Below, one piece after another: positions 41,191 through 50,161 of a stretch of DNA of 64,000 bases; positions within the stretch are counted from its first letter, which is position 1; the number at the start of each line of letters is the position of its first letter. Made by a program: the position numbers and the translations under genes. The notes below the pieces were generated by a model. That model made no database searches, was not told where the DNA came from, and worked only from the letters and a program-made list of their open reading frames with translations. The DNA comes from Kitasatospora xanthocidica (GTDB lineage: Bacteria > Actinomycetota > Actinomycetes > Streptomycetales > Streptomycetaceae): assembly GCF_014656195.1 (NCBI RefSeq), contig NZ_BNBY01000012.1:172161-236160 (forward strand). The letters run 5' to 3'.

Positions 41191-42255
41191 ATGGCTGGTT
41201 TTGAGCCTCCCCGACCGGTTGAACCGGACACGCCCCGCGGCGCGGGCGCAGCGACCGGGGGAGACGGCGCCCGTACGAACCCCGGCCCGGTCGACGGCCA
41301 CGCCGCGGAGCGCCTCGACGGTGCTCTCGGCCGTGCTGAGGGCGGCCTCGGGGGCGCGCACGCCAGTGGGAACGACGACGGGCACGCAGACGTGTGGGCC
41401 GGCGCACCTGCGGAGGCCCCAGGGCGCGTCCCGTCCGGTCGGACCGGCAGCGAGCGGACCGGCAGCGAGTCGATCGGCCGTGAGCGGACCAGTGCCGCCG
41501 CTGCGGCCCAGCCGGACGAACCCGGTGGACCAGGCGGACCGGGTGGACCGGGTGACCTCGCGGAGCGGGCGGAGCCGGACGACGGGCATGACGGCCCCCA
41601 AGGCCTCGCGCGCGCTCTGCGCGGCCTCGCCCGTCGCGGCAACCTCGCCCGCCGTGACCGTTCAGGCTCCCGCCAGCGGCGTGGCGAGCCCCCGGCCGAC
41701 CCTGCGGGGCCTCCGGTGACGGGCCGCCTCGGCCCGGGCGCCGAGCGCCCGGAGGCGGCCTCGGGCGCAGCCAGCGCCTTCGGCGGCCGTACCGAGCCGT
41801 CGGCACAGGACAACCCCGCGCCGTCCCTCGACCCGACCTTCCAGCACGGTGTGGTGGTGGGTTTCGACGGCTCGCTGTCGAGCGAGCGCGCCCTCGCCTA
41901 CGCGGTCGGCATGGCGCGCCGGTCGCAGTGCGGCCTGGTGATCGTGCACGTCGCCAACCGGCTGCCCGCGACGGTCTGGGCCGGCTGTGAGCCGCCTGTG
42001 TTCGTCGACCTGCCCGACCACCGGACCGAGGTCCTCGGCCTGGAGCTCGCCTGCGCGGACTTCCTCGCCGGGGTGCCGTGGATCCTGGTCGAGCGCGGCG
42101 GCGACATCTGCCACGAGATCGAGGAGGTCGGCCGCGAGTACGCCGCCGACGCGATCGTCGTCGGCACGACGCACGGCCTGCTCGGCAAGATCTTCGGCTC
42201 GGTGTCCGGCCGGCTGGCGCGGCGGGCCAACCGCCCGGTGATCGTGATCCCCTGA
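41191..42255 (+). CDS. Universal stress protein with long disordered N-terminal region
   Basis: 354-residue protein. The C-terminal 140 residues form one UspA domain: HGVVVGFDGSLSSERALAYA (ATP-binding Asp), VIVHVANRLP, and the nucleotide motif VVGTTHGLLGKIFGSVSGRL (G2xG9G(S/T) type) ending RANRPVIVIP. The first 210 residues are acidic, Gly/Pro/Ala-rich and disordered (for example DEPGGPGGPGGPGDLAERAE), with tandem RTGSERTGSE units. ATG 41191 (MAGFEPPRP) is typical for streptomycete homologues and has GAAGAG upstream. Likely binds ATP; role in stress or dormancy is inferred from the family. Confidence 0.85.
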   Translation: MAGFEPPRPVEPDTPRGAGAATGGDGARTNPGPVDGHAAERLDGALGRAEGGLGGAHASGNDDGHADVWAGAPAEAPGRVPSGRTGSERTGSESIGRERTSAAAAAQPDEPGGPGGPGGPGDLAERAEPDDGHDGPQGLARALRGLARRGNLARRDRSGSRQRRGEPPADPAGPPVTGRLGPGAERPEAASGAASAFGGRTEPSAQDNPAPSLDPTFQHGVVVGFDGSLSSERALAYAVGMARRSQCGLVIVHVANRLPATVWAGCEPPVFVDLPDHRTEVLGLELACADFLAGVPWILVERGGDICHEIEEVGREYAADAIVVGTTHGLLGKIFGSVSGRLARRANRPVIVIP

Positions 42256-42415
42256 GGGACCGTTCGGTTCGTCTCCTCCTGTTGCCTCCTCCACCGTGGG
42301 CTCGCTCCTCGACGCCGGTTGCGGAGCACCGTGTCGATCCGGGGGACTCGGCTCAGGACGTGACCTCCGCGACCGTGGCGGCTGCGAAGTCGCCGCCACG
42401 ACCGCGTGGTTCACC

Positions 42416-42469
42416 GACGTGCGGTCACGAGGTGACGTGCGGTCACGAGGTGACGTGCGGTCACGAGGT
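42416..42469. repeat. Three perfect 18-bp tandem repeats at 3' end of acyl-CoA dehydrogenase gene
   Basis: GACGTGCGGTCACGAGGT at 42416-42433, 42434-42451 and 42452-42469, all identical. The third unit contains the last codons and stop (Ile-Thr-Ser-stop) of the dehydrogenase gene, so each unit carries a copy of the stop codon TGA in that frame. Confidence 0.9.
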
Positions 42470-43651
42470 GATGCCGAGCTCCCGGGCGATGAGCATCCGC
42501 TGGACCTCGGAGGTGCCCTCGCCGATTTCCAGGATCTTGCTGTCGCGCCAGAAACGGGCGACGGGGAATTCGTTCATGAAGCCGTACCCGCCGTGGATCT
42601 GGGTCGCCTCGCGGGCGTTGTCGACGGCGGCCTCGGACGAGTACAGCTTCGCGATCGCGGCCTCCTTCTTGAACGGTTCACCGTGCAGCATCCGGGAGGC
42701 GGCGTCCCGCCAGGCCAGACGGGAGGTGTGGGCGCGCATCTCCATGTCGGCGAGCTTGAACTGGACGGCCTGGTTGGCGCCGATCGGCCGGCCGAAGGCC
42801 CGGCGCTCACCGGCGTACTTCACGGACTCGTCGACGCAGCCCTGGGCCAGGCCGGTGGCCAGGGCCGCGATCGCGATGCGGCCCTCGTCGAGGATCCGCA
42901 GGAACTGGGCGTAGCCTCGGCCACGCTCGCCCAGCAGGTTGGCCGCGGGGACGCGGCAGTCGGTAAAGGACAGTTCGCGGGTGTCGGATGCGTTCCACCC
43001 GACCTTCGAGTACTTCTTCGAGACCTGGAATCCCGGGGTCCCGGTGGGCACGATGATGGAGGAGATCTCCCGCGTGGGCGAGCGGAATTCGCCTTCTTCA
43101 CTCGAACGAGCGATCGGTTCGGTGAGCGCGGTGACGGTGACCAGACCGGTGATGTCGGTGCCGGAGTTGGTGATGAAGCACTTGGTGCCGTTGATGACCC
43201 ACTCGTCGGTGGCCTCGTCGTACCGCGCGGTGGTGCGGGTGGCCCCGGCGTCAGAGCCGCCCTCCGGCTCGGTCAGGCCGAAGGCGCCGAGGAGTTCGCC
43301 CGAGGTCAGCCGGGGCAGCCACTCGCGCTTCTGCTCCTCCGTGCCGAAGCGGTGGATCGGCATCGCGCCGAGCGAGACGGCGGCCTCCAGCGTGATCGCG
43401 ACGGAGGAGTCGACGCGGGCGAGCTCCTCCAGGACGAGGCCGAGGGCGAAGTAGTCGCCGCCCATGCCGCCGTACTCCTCCGGGAAGGGCAGGCCGAAGA
43501 GGCCCATCCGCCCCATCTCGCGGACGATCTCGTAGGGGAACTCCTCCCGCTCGTAGAGCTCGCCGATCTTCGGCGCCACCACGTCCTGGGCGAACTCGGC
43601 GACGGTGCGCCGCAGTTCCTCGTACTCGCTGCTGAGTCGGTGGTCGAGCAT
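42461..43651 (-). CDS. acdH: Acyl-CoA dehydrogenase (isovaleryl-CoA type)
   Basis: 396-residue FAD enzyme introducing the alpha,beta double bond into branched short acyl-CoAs. Features: GLPFPEEYGGMGGDYFALGL, the FAD/acyl signature AFGLTEPEGGSDAGATRTTA, FITNSGTDITGLVTV, DEGRIAIAALATGLAQGCVD, and the C-terminal ATQIHGGYGFMNEFPVARFW with RDSKILEIGEGTSEVQRMLI. The base Glu position (Y-G-G-x-G region) fits short/branched-chain members. AGGAGG precedes ATG 43651. Last gene of the four-gene operon; in streptomycetes the orthologous acdH acts in branched-chain amino acid catabolism, supporting isovaleryl-CoA as substrate. Confidence 0.9.
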   Translation of the reverse strand: MLDHRLSSEYEELRRTVAEFAQDVVAPKIGELYEREEFPYEIVREMGRMGLFGLPFPEEYGGMGGDYFALGLVLEELARVDSSVAITLEAAVSLGAMPIHRFGTEEQKREWLPRLTSGELLGAFGLTEPEGGSDAGATRTTARYDEATDEWVINGTKCFITNSGTDITGLVTVTALTEPIARSSEEGEFRSPTREISSIIVPTGTPGFQVSKKYSKVGWNASDTRELSFTDCRVPAANLLGERGRGYAQFLRILDEGRIAIAALATGLAQGCVDESVKYAGERRAFGRPIGANQAVQFKLADMEMRAHTSRLAWRDAASRMLHGEPFKKEAAIAKLYSSEAAVDNAREATQIHGGYGFMNEFPVARFWRDSKILEIGEGTSEVQRMLIARELGITS

Positions 43652-43832
43652 GGTGATCCTCCTGGTGCCCGGCCGGGTGGCCGCGGGCGTGGGCGGGACG
43701 ACCGGCGCCGTCGTGCGGTCCGACGGTCGCGCGGTGCGGTTGAGGGATGGGCGGTCCGGGACGGACGTGGTGCGTGGCGCCGGCCGAACCGAAGGGGGCG
43801 CGGCCGGCGCCGGAGCGGGTGGCGGGGCCGGG

Positions 43833-44819
43833 TCAGCCCCGGGCGGCGCCGAGCAGCGCCTGGACGGTGCGGGAGGGGCTCGGGCGGCCGAGGCGCTCGG
43901 CCATCCAGCCGCTGGTGGCGACCAGGGCGCGCAGGTCGACGCCGGTGCGGATGCCGAGGCCGTGCAGCATCCAGACCAGGTCCTCGGTGGCCAGGTTCCC
44001 GGTGGCGCTCTTCGCGTACGGGCAGCCGCCCAGGCCGCCCGCCGAGGCGTCCACGGTGGTGACGCCCTCGCGCAGCGCCGCCAGGGTGTTGCTGAGCGCC
44101 TGGCCGTAGGTGTCGTGGAAGTGCACGGCGAGCCGGTCGGCGGCCACCCCGGCCCGGGCGAAGCCGGCCAGCAGGGCGCCGACCTGGCCCGGGGTGGCGA
44201 CGCCGATGGTGTCGCCGAGGCTCAGCTCCGAGCAGCCCATCTCCAGCAGCTGCACGCCGTACCGGACCACCTGGGGGACCGGGACGGGGCCCTCCCACGG
44301 GTCGCCGAAGCACATCGACAGGTAGCCGCGGACCGCGATCCCGGCCTCGGCCGCCCGGGTCACGACCGGGCGGAACATCGCCATGGCCTCGTCCGCGGAG
44401 CGGTTGAGGTTGCGGCGGGCGAAGGTCTCGGTGGCACTGGCGAACACCGCGACGTCGCCGGCCCGGTGGGCGAGCGCGCGGTCCAGGCCGCGCTCGTTGG
44501 GCACCAGGACCGGCAGCCGCAGGCCGGGGTGGCGCTCCGGCAGGCCGGCGAGCCTGGGCATCAGCTCCTCGGCGTCGGCCAGCTGCGGCACCCACTTCGG
44601 GTGGACGAAGCTGGTGGCCTCGACGGTGCGCAGGCCGGCCGCCGCGAGCCGGGCGATGAACTCGGCCTTGACCTCGACCGGGACCAGGGAGCCCTCGTTC
44701 TGCAGGCCGTCGCGCGGTCCGACCTCGTGGATCCGGACCTCCTCGGGCAGGCCGGGGGCGCGGACCGGGTCGGGCAGGCCCAGGTCGAGGGCGTCGGGCT
44801 CGTGGGCGGGGGTGGTCAC
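43833..44819 (-). CDS. mvaB: Hydroxymethylglutaryl-CoA lyase
   Basis: 328-residue TIM-barrel lyase cleaving HMG-CoA to acetyl-CoA and acetoacetate, the last step of leucine breakdown. Visible: EVGPRDGLQNEGSLVPVEVK (catalytic Asp-Arg region), SFVHPKWVPQLADAEELM, MCFGDPWEGPVPVPQVVRYG, LSLGDTIGVATPGQVGALLA, VHFHDTYGQALSNTLAALRE (metal-binding HxH), and the Cys loop GLGGCPYAKSATGNLATEDL. GTG 44819 overlaps the carboxylase alpha-subunit stop (GTGA), so the two are translationally coupled. Confidence 0.93.
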   Translation of the reverse strand: MTTPAHEPDALDLGLPDPVRAPGLPEEVRIHEVGPRDGLQNEGSLVPVEVKAEFIARLAAAGLRTVEATSFVHPKWVPQLADAEELMPRLAGLPERHPGLRLPVLVPNERGLDRALAHRAGDVAVFASATETFARRNLNRSADEAMAMFRPVVTRAAEAGIAVRGYLSMCFGDPWEGPVPVPQVVRYGVQLLEMGCSELSLGDTIGVATPGQVGALLAGFARAGVAADRLAVHFHDTYGQALSNTLAALREGVTTVDASAGGLGGCPYAKSATGNLATEDLVWMLHGLGIRTGVDLRALVATSGWMAERLGRPSPSRTVQALLGAARG

Positions 44820-47098
44820 GACCGCACCTCCGCGGGCTCGGCGGGGGCAGTGACCGTTCCGGTCGTGGCCTCCTCGGCCGGGGTGACCACGACCAGCAGG
44901 TCCTCCATCGCGACGGTGGCACCGGCGGTGGCCCGTAGTTCGGCCACCACGCCGTCGTGCGGCGCGGCGATCACGTGCTCCATCTTCATGGCCTCCAGCA
45001 CGAGCAGGGGCTGGCCCTTGCGGACGGTCTCGCCCGCCGTGGTCTTGACGACGGTGACGGTGCCGGGCATCGGCGCGGTGAGGGCGCCGTGGTGCGCGCC
45101 GGCCCCGGCGGCGGCCTCGCCGACCGGGTCGTGGGCGTGCAGCGGCCAGGCGTCGCCCTCGATGCCGAGCCAGGTCACCGGCCCGGCGGCGAGGCCGGGG
45201 GTGGCGTCGGTGGCCAGCGAGAACGTGGTCTGCAGGCCGTCGACGGTCAGGTGCAGCCGGTCGCCCGCCAGGGTCGCGCGGGCGCGGTGCGACGGTCCGT
45301 CGCCGAGCCGGAGCTCCACCTCACGGGTGGGCACGGCGGGATTGTCAGTGGCATCGGTTACGTTGCCCGCAGTGATCGAACGGATGCGCACCGACACCGG
45401 GTCCTGGCCGGGGGTACGGAGTCGGTGGGTGGTCCAGGCGGGGGTGCCGCCCAGGCGCCAGCCGGAGGGAAGGGAGAACGGGTCGGTCCAGCCGTCGGGG
45501 GTGGCGGCCGGGGTGAGTGCCAGGTGCCGTGCCAGCGCGGCCGCGTAGTAGAGGAGGTGAGCGGGCGACGGTGATCCGGTCGCCGCGGCGTCGGCCCCGG
45601 TCCCGGGGTGGGCGGGCGTCGTGGTCCCGGCCGGGTCGGTCGCGTTGACGGGGGAGTACGGCGCGGTGAGCAGGGCCGGCTGCTGCTGGGCGGTCTGCTC
45701 CACCAGGCCGGTGTCCAGTCGGCCGGCGACGACCTCGGGGTGTGCGAGGAGCCGGCGCAGGAAGCCGGTGTTGGTGGTGACGCCCAGGATGCGGGTGTCG
45801 GCCAGCGCGGCGCGGAGCCGGCGCAGCGCGGTCGGTCGGTCGGGACCGTACGCGATGACCTTGGCGAGCATCGGGTCGTAGGCGCTGGTGATGACGGTTC
45901 CGGGGGCGACCCCGGAGTCGACGCGGATGCCCTCGCCCCGGGGCTCGTCCAGGGTGAGGATGCGGCCGCCGGTGGGCAGGAAGTCCCGTTCCGGGTCCTC
46001 GGCGCAGATGCGGGCCTCGATGGCGTGGCCCAGGAAGGAGATGTCGGACTGGGTGAAGGTGAGCGGTTCGCCGGCGGCGACGCGCAGCTGCCACTCGACC
46101 AGGTCGAGCCGGGTCGCGTCGGGCCCGACGGCGACGGCGAGCTCGGTGACGGGGTGTTCCACCTGGAGACGGGTGTTCATCTCCATGAAGAAGAAGTCCC
46201 GTACCCCCTCGGCGGCGGAGGCGGAGGGGGCGTCCGGGTCGATGCCGGGGACGATGAACTCCACGGTGCCGGCGCCGGTGTAGCCGCAGGACTCCGCGGC
46301 GCGGACGGCCGCGGCGCCCATCGCGGCGCGGGTCTCGGCATTGAGGAGAACGGAGGGAGCCTCTTCGATCAGCTTCTGGTGGCGGCGCTGCAGGCTGCAC
46401 TCGCGCTCGCCGAGGTGGACGGTGGTGCCGTGGGCGTCGGCCAGCACCTGCACCTCGATGTGGCGCGGCCGGTCGACCCAGCGCTCCAGCAGCAGGGTGT
46501 CGTCACCGAAGGCCGTACGGGCGACGCGTCGGGCGGCGGCGATCTCGGTGGGCAGCTCGGCCGGGTCCCGGACGAGGCGCATGCCCTTGCCGCCGCCGCC
46601 GGCGGACGGCTTGAGCAGCACCGGGTAGCCGATCTCCTCGGCGGCGGCGACGAGTTCCTCGTCGGTGGGCGCGGTGGCCTGGCTGCCGGGGACCACCGGG
46701 ACGCCGGCGGCCCGGACGGCCTCCTTGGCGTTGATCTTGTCGCCCATCAGCTCGACCGCGCCGGGCGGCGGTCCGATGAAGACGAGGCCGGCGTCGGCGC
46801 AGGCGCGGGCGAAGCCGGGGTTCTCCGCGAGGAAGCCGTAGCCGGGGTGGACGGCCTGGGCGCCGGTGCGGCGGGCGGCGGCGAGGATCTGGTCGGTCCG
46901 CAGGTAGGTCTCGGCGGCCGAGCTGTCGCTGCGGTCGGCCGGGCCGAGCCGGACCGCGACGTCCGCCTCGCGGACGTGCGGGGCGTCGGCGTCCGCGTCG
47001 CTGAACACGGCGACCGAGCGGACGCCGAGCCGCCGCAGGGTGCGGATCACCCGGAGGGCGATCTCACCGCGGTTGGCGACCAGAACTGTGTCGAACAT
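44816..47098 (-). CDS. liuD: Methylcrotonyl-CoA carboxylase alpha (biotin) subunit
   Basis: 760-residue biotin-dependent carboxylase subunit. The biotin carboxylase domain starts MFDTVLVANRGEIALRVIRT, with the ATP-grasp loop KPSAGGGGKGMRLVRDP, ERECSLQRRHQKLIEEAPS, FMEMNTRLQVEHPVTE and RICAEDPERDFLPTGGRIL. A linker domain follows, then the biotinyl domain with LLVLEAMKMEHVIAAPHDG (Lys in MKM). Operon context (MCC-type beta subunit, HMG-CoA lyase, isovaleryl-CoA dehydrogenase) indicates 3-methylcrotonyl-CoA rather than acetyl- or propionyl-CoA as substrate. ATG 47098 is used because the family starts at MFDTVLVANRGE; upstream in-frame codons are non-conserved. Confidence 0.92.
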   Translation of the reverse strand: MFDTVLVANRGEIALRVIRTLRRLGVRSVAVFSDADADAPHVREADVAVRLGPADRSDSSAAETYLRTDQILAAARRTGAQAVHPGYGFLAENPGFARACADAGLVFIGPPPGAVELMGDKINAKEAVRAAGVPVVPGSQATAPTDEELVAAAEEIGYPVLLKPSAGGGGKGMRLVRDPAELPTEIAAARRVARTAFGDDTLLLERWVDRPRHIEVQVLADAHGTTVHLGERECSLQRRHQKLIEEAPSVLLNAETRAAMGAAAVRAAESCGYTGAGTVEFIVPGIDPDAPSASAAEGVRDFFFMEMNTRLQVEHPVTELAVAVGPDATRLDLVEWQLRVAAGEPLTFTQSDISFLGHAIEARICAEDPERDFLPTGGRILTLDEPRGEGIRVDSGVAPGTVITSAYDPMLAKVIAYGPDRPTALRRLRAALADTRILGVTTNTGFLRRLLAHPEVVAGRLDTGLVEQTAQQQPALLTAPYSPVNATDPAGTTTPAHPGTGADAAATGSPSPAHLLYYAAALARHLALTPAATPDGWTDPFSLPSGWRLGGTPAWTTHRLRTPGQDPVSVRIRSITAGNVTDATDNPAVPTREVELRLGDGPSHRARATLAGDRLHLTVDGLQTTFSLATDATPGLAAGPVTWLGIEGDAWPLHAHDPVGEAAAGAGAHHGALTAPMPGTVTVVKTTAGETVRKGQPLLVLEAMKMEHVIAAPHDGVVAELRATAGATVAMEDLLVVVTPAEEATTGTVTAPAEPAEVRS

Positions 47099-47251
47099 GG
47101 GAGGCGTTCCTCCGGGTCGAGGGGAGCCGTACGAAGGAGGTGTCGGTGGGAAGTCGGGCGCCGGCCCGGAGCCGGACCGGCGCCGCGGACGTCGCACCCG
47201 GAAGGAAGGGGTCACGACGAAGGGGTACCGACCGCGGGGGCGGCCCGGCGG

Positions 47252-48964
47252 TCACATGCGGAAGACGCCGTACGGGGCGGGCGGCGCCAGCGGGGCGTTG
47301 GCGCAGGCGGTGAGCGCCAGGCCCACGACGGTGCGGGTGTCCATCGGGTCGATCACACCGTCGTCCCAGAGCCGGGCGGAGGCGTAGTAGGCGCTGCCCT
47401 GCCGCTCGTACTGCTCGCGGACCGGGCGCTTGAACTCCTCCTCCGCCTCGGCCGGCCACTGCTCGCCGTGCGCCTCCAGCTGGTCGCGGCGGACGGTGGC
47501 CAGCACGGAGGCCGCCTGCTCGCCGCCCATCACGGAGATCTTGGAACCCGGCCACATCCACAGGAAGCGGGGTGAGTAGGCCCGGCCGCACATCGAGTAG
47601 TTGCCGGCTCCGTACGAGCCGCCGATCACCACGGTCAGCTTCGGGACGCGGGTGCAGGCGACGGCGTTGACCATCTTGGCGCCGTGCTTGGCGATGCCGC
47701 CCGCCTCGTACTGCCGACCGACCATGAAGCCGGTGATGTTCTGCAGGAAGAGGAGGGGGATGCCGCGCTGGTCGCACAACTCGATGAAGTGGGCGCCCTT
47801 GACGGCCGACTCGGAGAACAGCACGCCGTTGTTGGCGACGATGCCGACGGGGTGGCCGTGGATCCGGGCGAAGCCGGTGACCAGGGTCGCGCCGTACTCG
47901 GCCTTGAACTCGGCGAAGCGGCTGCCGTCCACCAGCCGGGCGATCACCTCGCGGACGTCGTAGGGCGTGCGCGGGTCGACCGGGACGGCGCCGTACAGGC
48001 CCGCCGGGTCGACGGCCGGCGGCTCGACCGGGGTGAGCGGCCAGGGCCGGGCCGTGCGCGGGCCGAGCCCGGCGACGATCGTGCGGACGATCGAGAGGGC
48101 GTGGGCGTCGTCCTCGGCCAGGTGGTCCGTCACGCCCGAGGTGCGGGAGTGCAGCTCGCCGCCGCCCAGCTCCTCGGCGGTGACCACCTCGCCGGTGGCG
48201 GCCTTCACCAGCGGCGGGCCGCCCAGGAAGATCGTGCCCTGGTTGCGGACGATCACGGCCTGGTCGCTCATCGCCGGGACGTACGCGCCGCCGGCCGTGC
48301 AGGAGCCGAGCACGGCGGCGATCTGCGGGATGCCCGCGGCGGAGAGCCTGGCCTGGTTGTAGAAGATCCGGCCGAAGTGGTCGCGGTCCGGGAAGACCTC
48401 GTCCTGCATCGGGAGGAAGGCGCCGCCGGAGTCCACCAGGTAGAGGCAGGGGAGCCGGTTCTCCAGCGCGACCTCCTGGGCGCGCAGGTGCTTCTTCACC
48501 GTCATCGGGTAGTAGGTGCCGCCCTTGACGGTGGCGTCGTTGGCGACCACCACCACCTCGCGTCCGGCGACCCGGCCGATGCCGGCGATCACCCCGGCCG
48601 CGGGCGCCGCCCCGTCGTACATCCCGTCGGCGGCCAGCGGGGCCAGTTCGAGGAAGGGGGAGGCGGGGTCGAGCAGGGTGTCCACCCGGTCGCGCGGGAG
48701 GAGCTTGCCGCGCGCGGTGTGCCGGGCGCGGGCCTTGGCGCCGCCGCCCAGAGCGGCCGCGTCGAGCTTCGCGCGCAGTTCGGCGACCAGCTCCTGGTGC
48801 GCCTCGGTGTTCGCGCGGTAGGCCGCGGAGCCCGGGTCGACCGAGGTGCCGAGCCGGGGTGCCGGGGCGGCGGCTCCGGGCGGTACGGGGACCGGCGATG
48901 TCGCGGTGCCGTTCGCTGCGCTGATCTGGAGGCCGGTGGGTGTGCCGGCGGTTGAGATGACCAT
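47252..48964 (-). CDS. liuB: Methylcrotonyl-CoA carboxylase beta (carboxyltransferase) subunit
   Basis: 570-residue carboxyltransferase. After a low-complexity N-terminus of about 45 residues the MCC beta fold begins (YRANTEAHQELVAELRAKLD), with NDATVKGGTYYPMTVKKHLR, LVDSGGAFLPMQDEVFPDRD, IAAVLGSCTAGGAYVPAMSD, QGTIFLGGPPLVKAATGEVV, FLQNITGFMVGRQYEAGGIA and WMWPGSKISVMGGEQAASVL, all typical of 3-methylcrotonyl-CoA carboxylases rather than PccB. First gene of the operon; ATG 48964 has GGGAG upstream, and an in-frame start at 48991 is less likely. The 153-bp gap to the alpha subunit carries no visible terminator. Confidence 0.92.
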   Translation of the reverse strand: MVISTAGTPTGLQISAANGTATSPVPVPPGAAAPAPRLGTSVDPGSAAYRANTEAHQELVAELRAKLDAAALGGGAKARARHTARGKLLPRDRVDTLLDPASPFLELAPLAADGMYDGAAPAAGVIAGIGRVAGREVVVVANDATVKGGTYYPMTVKKHLRAQEVALENRLPCLYLVDSGGAFLPMQDEVFPDRDHFGRIFYNQARLSAAGIPQIAAVLGSCTAGGAYVPAMSDQAVIVRNQGTIFLGGPPLVKAATGEVVTAEELGGGELHSRTSGVTDHLAEDDAHALSIVRTIVAGLGPRTARPWPLTPVEPPAVDPAGLYGAVPVDPRTPYDVREVIARLVDGSRFAEFKAEYGATLVTGFARIHGHPVGIVANNGVLFSESAVKGAHFIELCDQRGIPLLFLQNITGFMVGRQYEAGGIAKHGAKMVNAVACTRVPKLTVVIGGSYGAGNYSMCGRAYSPRFLWMWPGSKISVMGGEQAASVLATVRRDQLEAHGEQWPAEAEEEFKRPVREQYERQGSAYYASARLWDDGVIDPMDTRTVVGLALTACANAPLAPPAPYGVFRM

Positions 48965-49030
48965 TCCCAAGAGCTCCCTTGCCCTCGGCACCAGGTGGGC
49001 GCCGGATGCCGTGCGCCCTCGAAGTCCGAC

Positions 49031-49066
49031 GTTAATTAACGTTAACTTACGCCGCCCAGGTTAACG
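49031..49066. promoter_or_regulatory. AT-rich palindromic operator between liu operon and TetR gene
   Basis: GTTAATTAAC (49031-49040) and TTAACGTTAA (49036-49045) are overlapping perfect palindromes, followed by GTTAAC at 49041-49046 and GTTAAC again at 49060-49065. This is the most AT-rich spot in the neighbourhood and lies between divergent genes. TTAACG (49061-49066) and TACGAT (49085-49090), 18 bp apart, form a good promoter for the TetR gene, so the regulator would cover its own promoter and that of the operon. Confidence 0.65.
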
Positions 49067-49097
49067 ACGGATAACCCGACTGTCTACGATGGACGGC

Positions 49098-49859
49098 ATG
49101 CCGAACGTCCCCGCAACCTCCGCGCTCCCACGTCGCGACCAGATCCGCCGGGAGGCCGCGCGACTGTTCGCCGCCCGGGGCTTCCTCGGCGTGGGCGTGG
49201 ACGAGATCGGCAAGGCCGTCGGGATCAGCGGCCCCGGGCTCTACCGCCACTTCGCCGGCAAGGACGCGATGCTCGCCGACCTGCTGATCGGCATCAGCGA
49301 GCGCCTGCTGGAGGAGGGGCGCCGCCGGGCGGGCGGCGGCGACGGTCCGGCGGCCGCGCTGGACGCGCTGATCGGCGGCCACGTCGACTTCGCCCTGGAC
49401 GACCGCGACCTGATCACCCTGCACGACCGCGAGCTGCTGAACCTCAAGGAGGAGGACCGCCGCACCGTCCGCCGGCTCCAGCGCGGCTACGTCGAGCTGT
49501 GGGTGGACGTGGTCCGGCAGGCCTACCCGCCGCTGGCCGACCCCGCCGCCGAGCCGGTGGCGCGGGCCACCGTGCACGCCGTCTTCGGCCTGATCAACTC
49601 GACCCCGCACAGCCTCGGCTCGAACCCGGGGTCGAATCCGGGCTCGGGCTCCGGCCCGAACCCCGGCTCCGTCGAGCGCGTCGGCCAGGGTGAGCGCTCC
49701 GGTCAGGGTGAGCGCTCCGGTCTCCAGCGGGACGGCATGGCCGCCCTGCTGCACACCCTCGCCCACGGCGCGTTCGCCGCCGCCGCGAACGCCGCCACCA
49801 CGGGCTCGGCCGCCGTCGACGGGTCGCCCTCGGGCGGCGACGCCCCCGCACAGGACTGA
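49098..49859 (+). CDS. TetR-family regulator of the liu operon (probable)
   Basis: 253-residue TetR regulator. The N-terminal HTH reads RDQIRREAARLFAARGFLGV and GVDEIGKAVGISGPGLYRHF (residues about 12-55), followed by an effector domain and a low-complexity tail with NPGSNPGSGSGPNPGS and GERSGQGERSG repeats from about residue 175, not usual for the family. ATG 49098 is preferred over ATG 49089: the -10 hexamer TACGAT ends at 49090, so transcription should begin at about 49097 and the mRNA would be leaderless. Divergent from the catabolic operon, it probably represses it and responds to an acyl-CoA or related metabolite (inference). Confidence 0.85.
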   Translation: MPNVPATSALPRRDQIRREAARLFAARGFLGVGVDEIGKAVGISGPGLYRHFAGKDAMLADLLIGISERLLEEGRRRAGGGDGPAAALDALIGGHVDFALDDRDLITLHDRELLNLKEEDRRTVRRLQRGYVELWVDVVRQAYPPLADPAAEPVARATVHAVFGLINSTPHSLGSNPGSNPGSGSGPNPGSVERVGQGERSGQGERSGLQRDGMAALLHTLAHGAFAAAANAATTGSAAVDGSPSGGDAPAQD

Positions 49860-50161
49860 CCCCTCCGCCCGGCGACTTCTCCCGCCGAGCCCTCGCCCGA
49901 ACGCCCCGCCGGGAGGCCTAGGCCCAAAGGAGGGCGGCCGACCACCCCCGGTCGCTGGGCGTTCGCCGGGCGATGGGGCGACCCTGGAGGCGGGCGGCCG
50001 TCGAGGTCGGCCGTGCGGGCGTTCGATCGGGAATCTCCGTCGGCCGCCGGCTGTTGCCCAGTCCGCCGGACCGGACGATCCGGGCTGCTCCGGCCCGCCC
50101 GACCCCACCGGGGCGGAAACGCCGTGGCGGCCACCCGACGAAATGGTTAGCATCCCTAAAT
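49860..50161. other. 302-bp gap upstream of ABC exporter gene
   Basis: No gene seen. The first 200 bp are GC-rich and featureless. The last 25 bp turn AT-rich; TAGCAT (50148-50153) is a possible -10 placing the transcript start near ATG 50162, and no Shine-Dalgarno is visible, so the exporter may have a very short or no leader. Confidence 0.35.
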
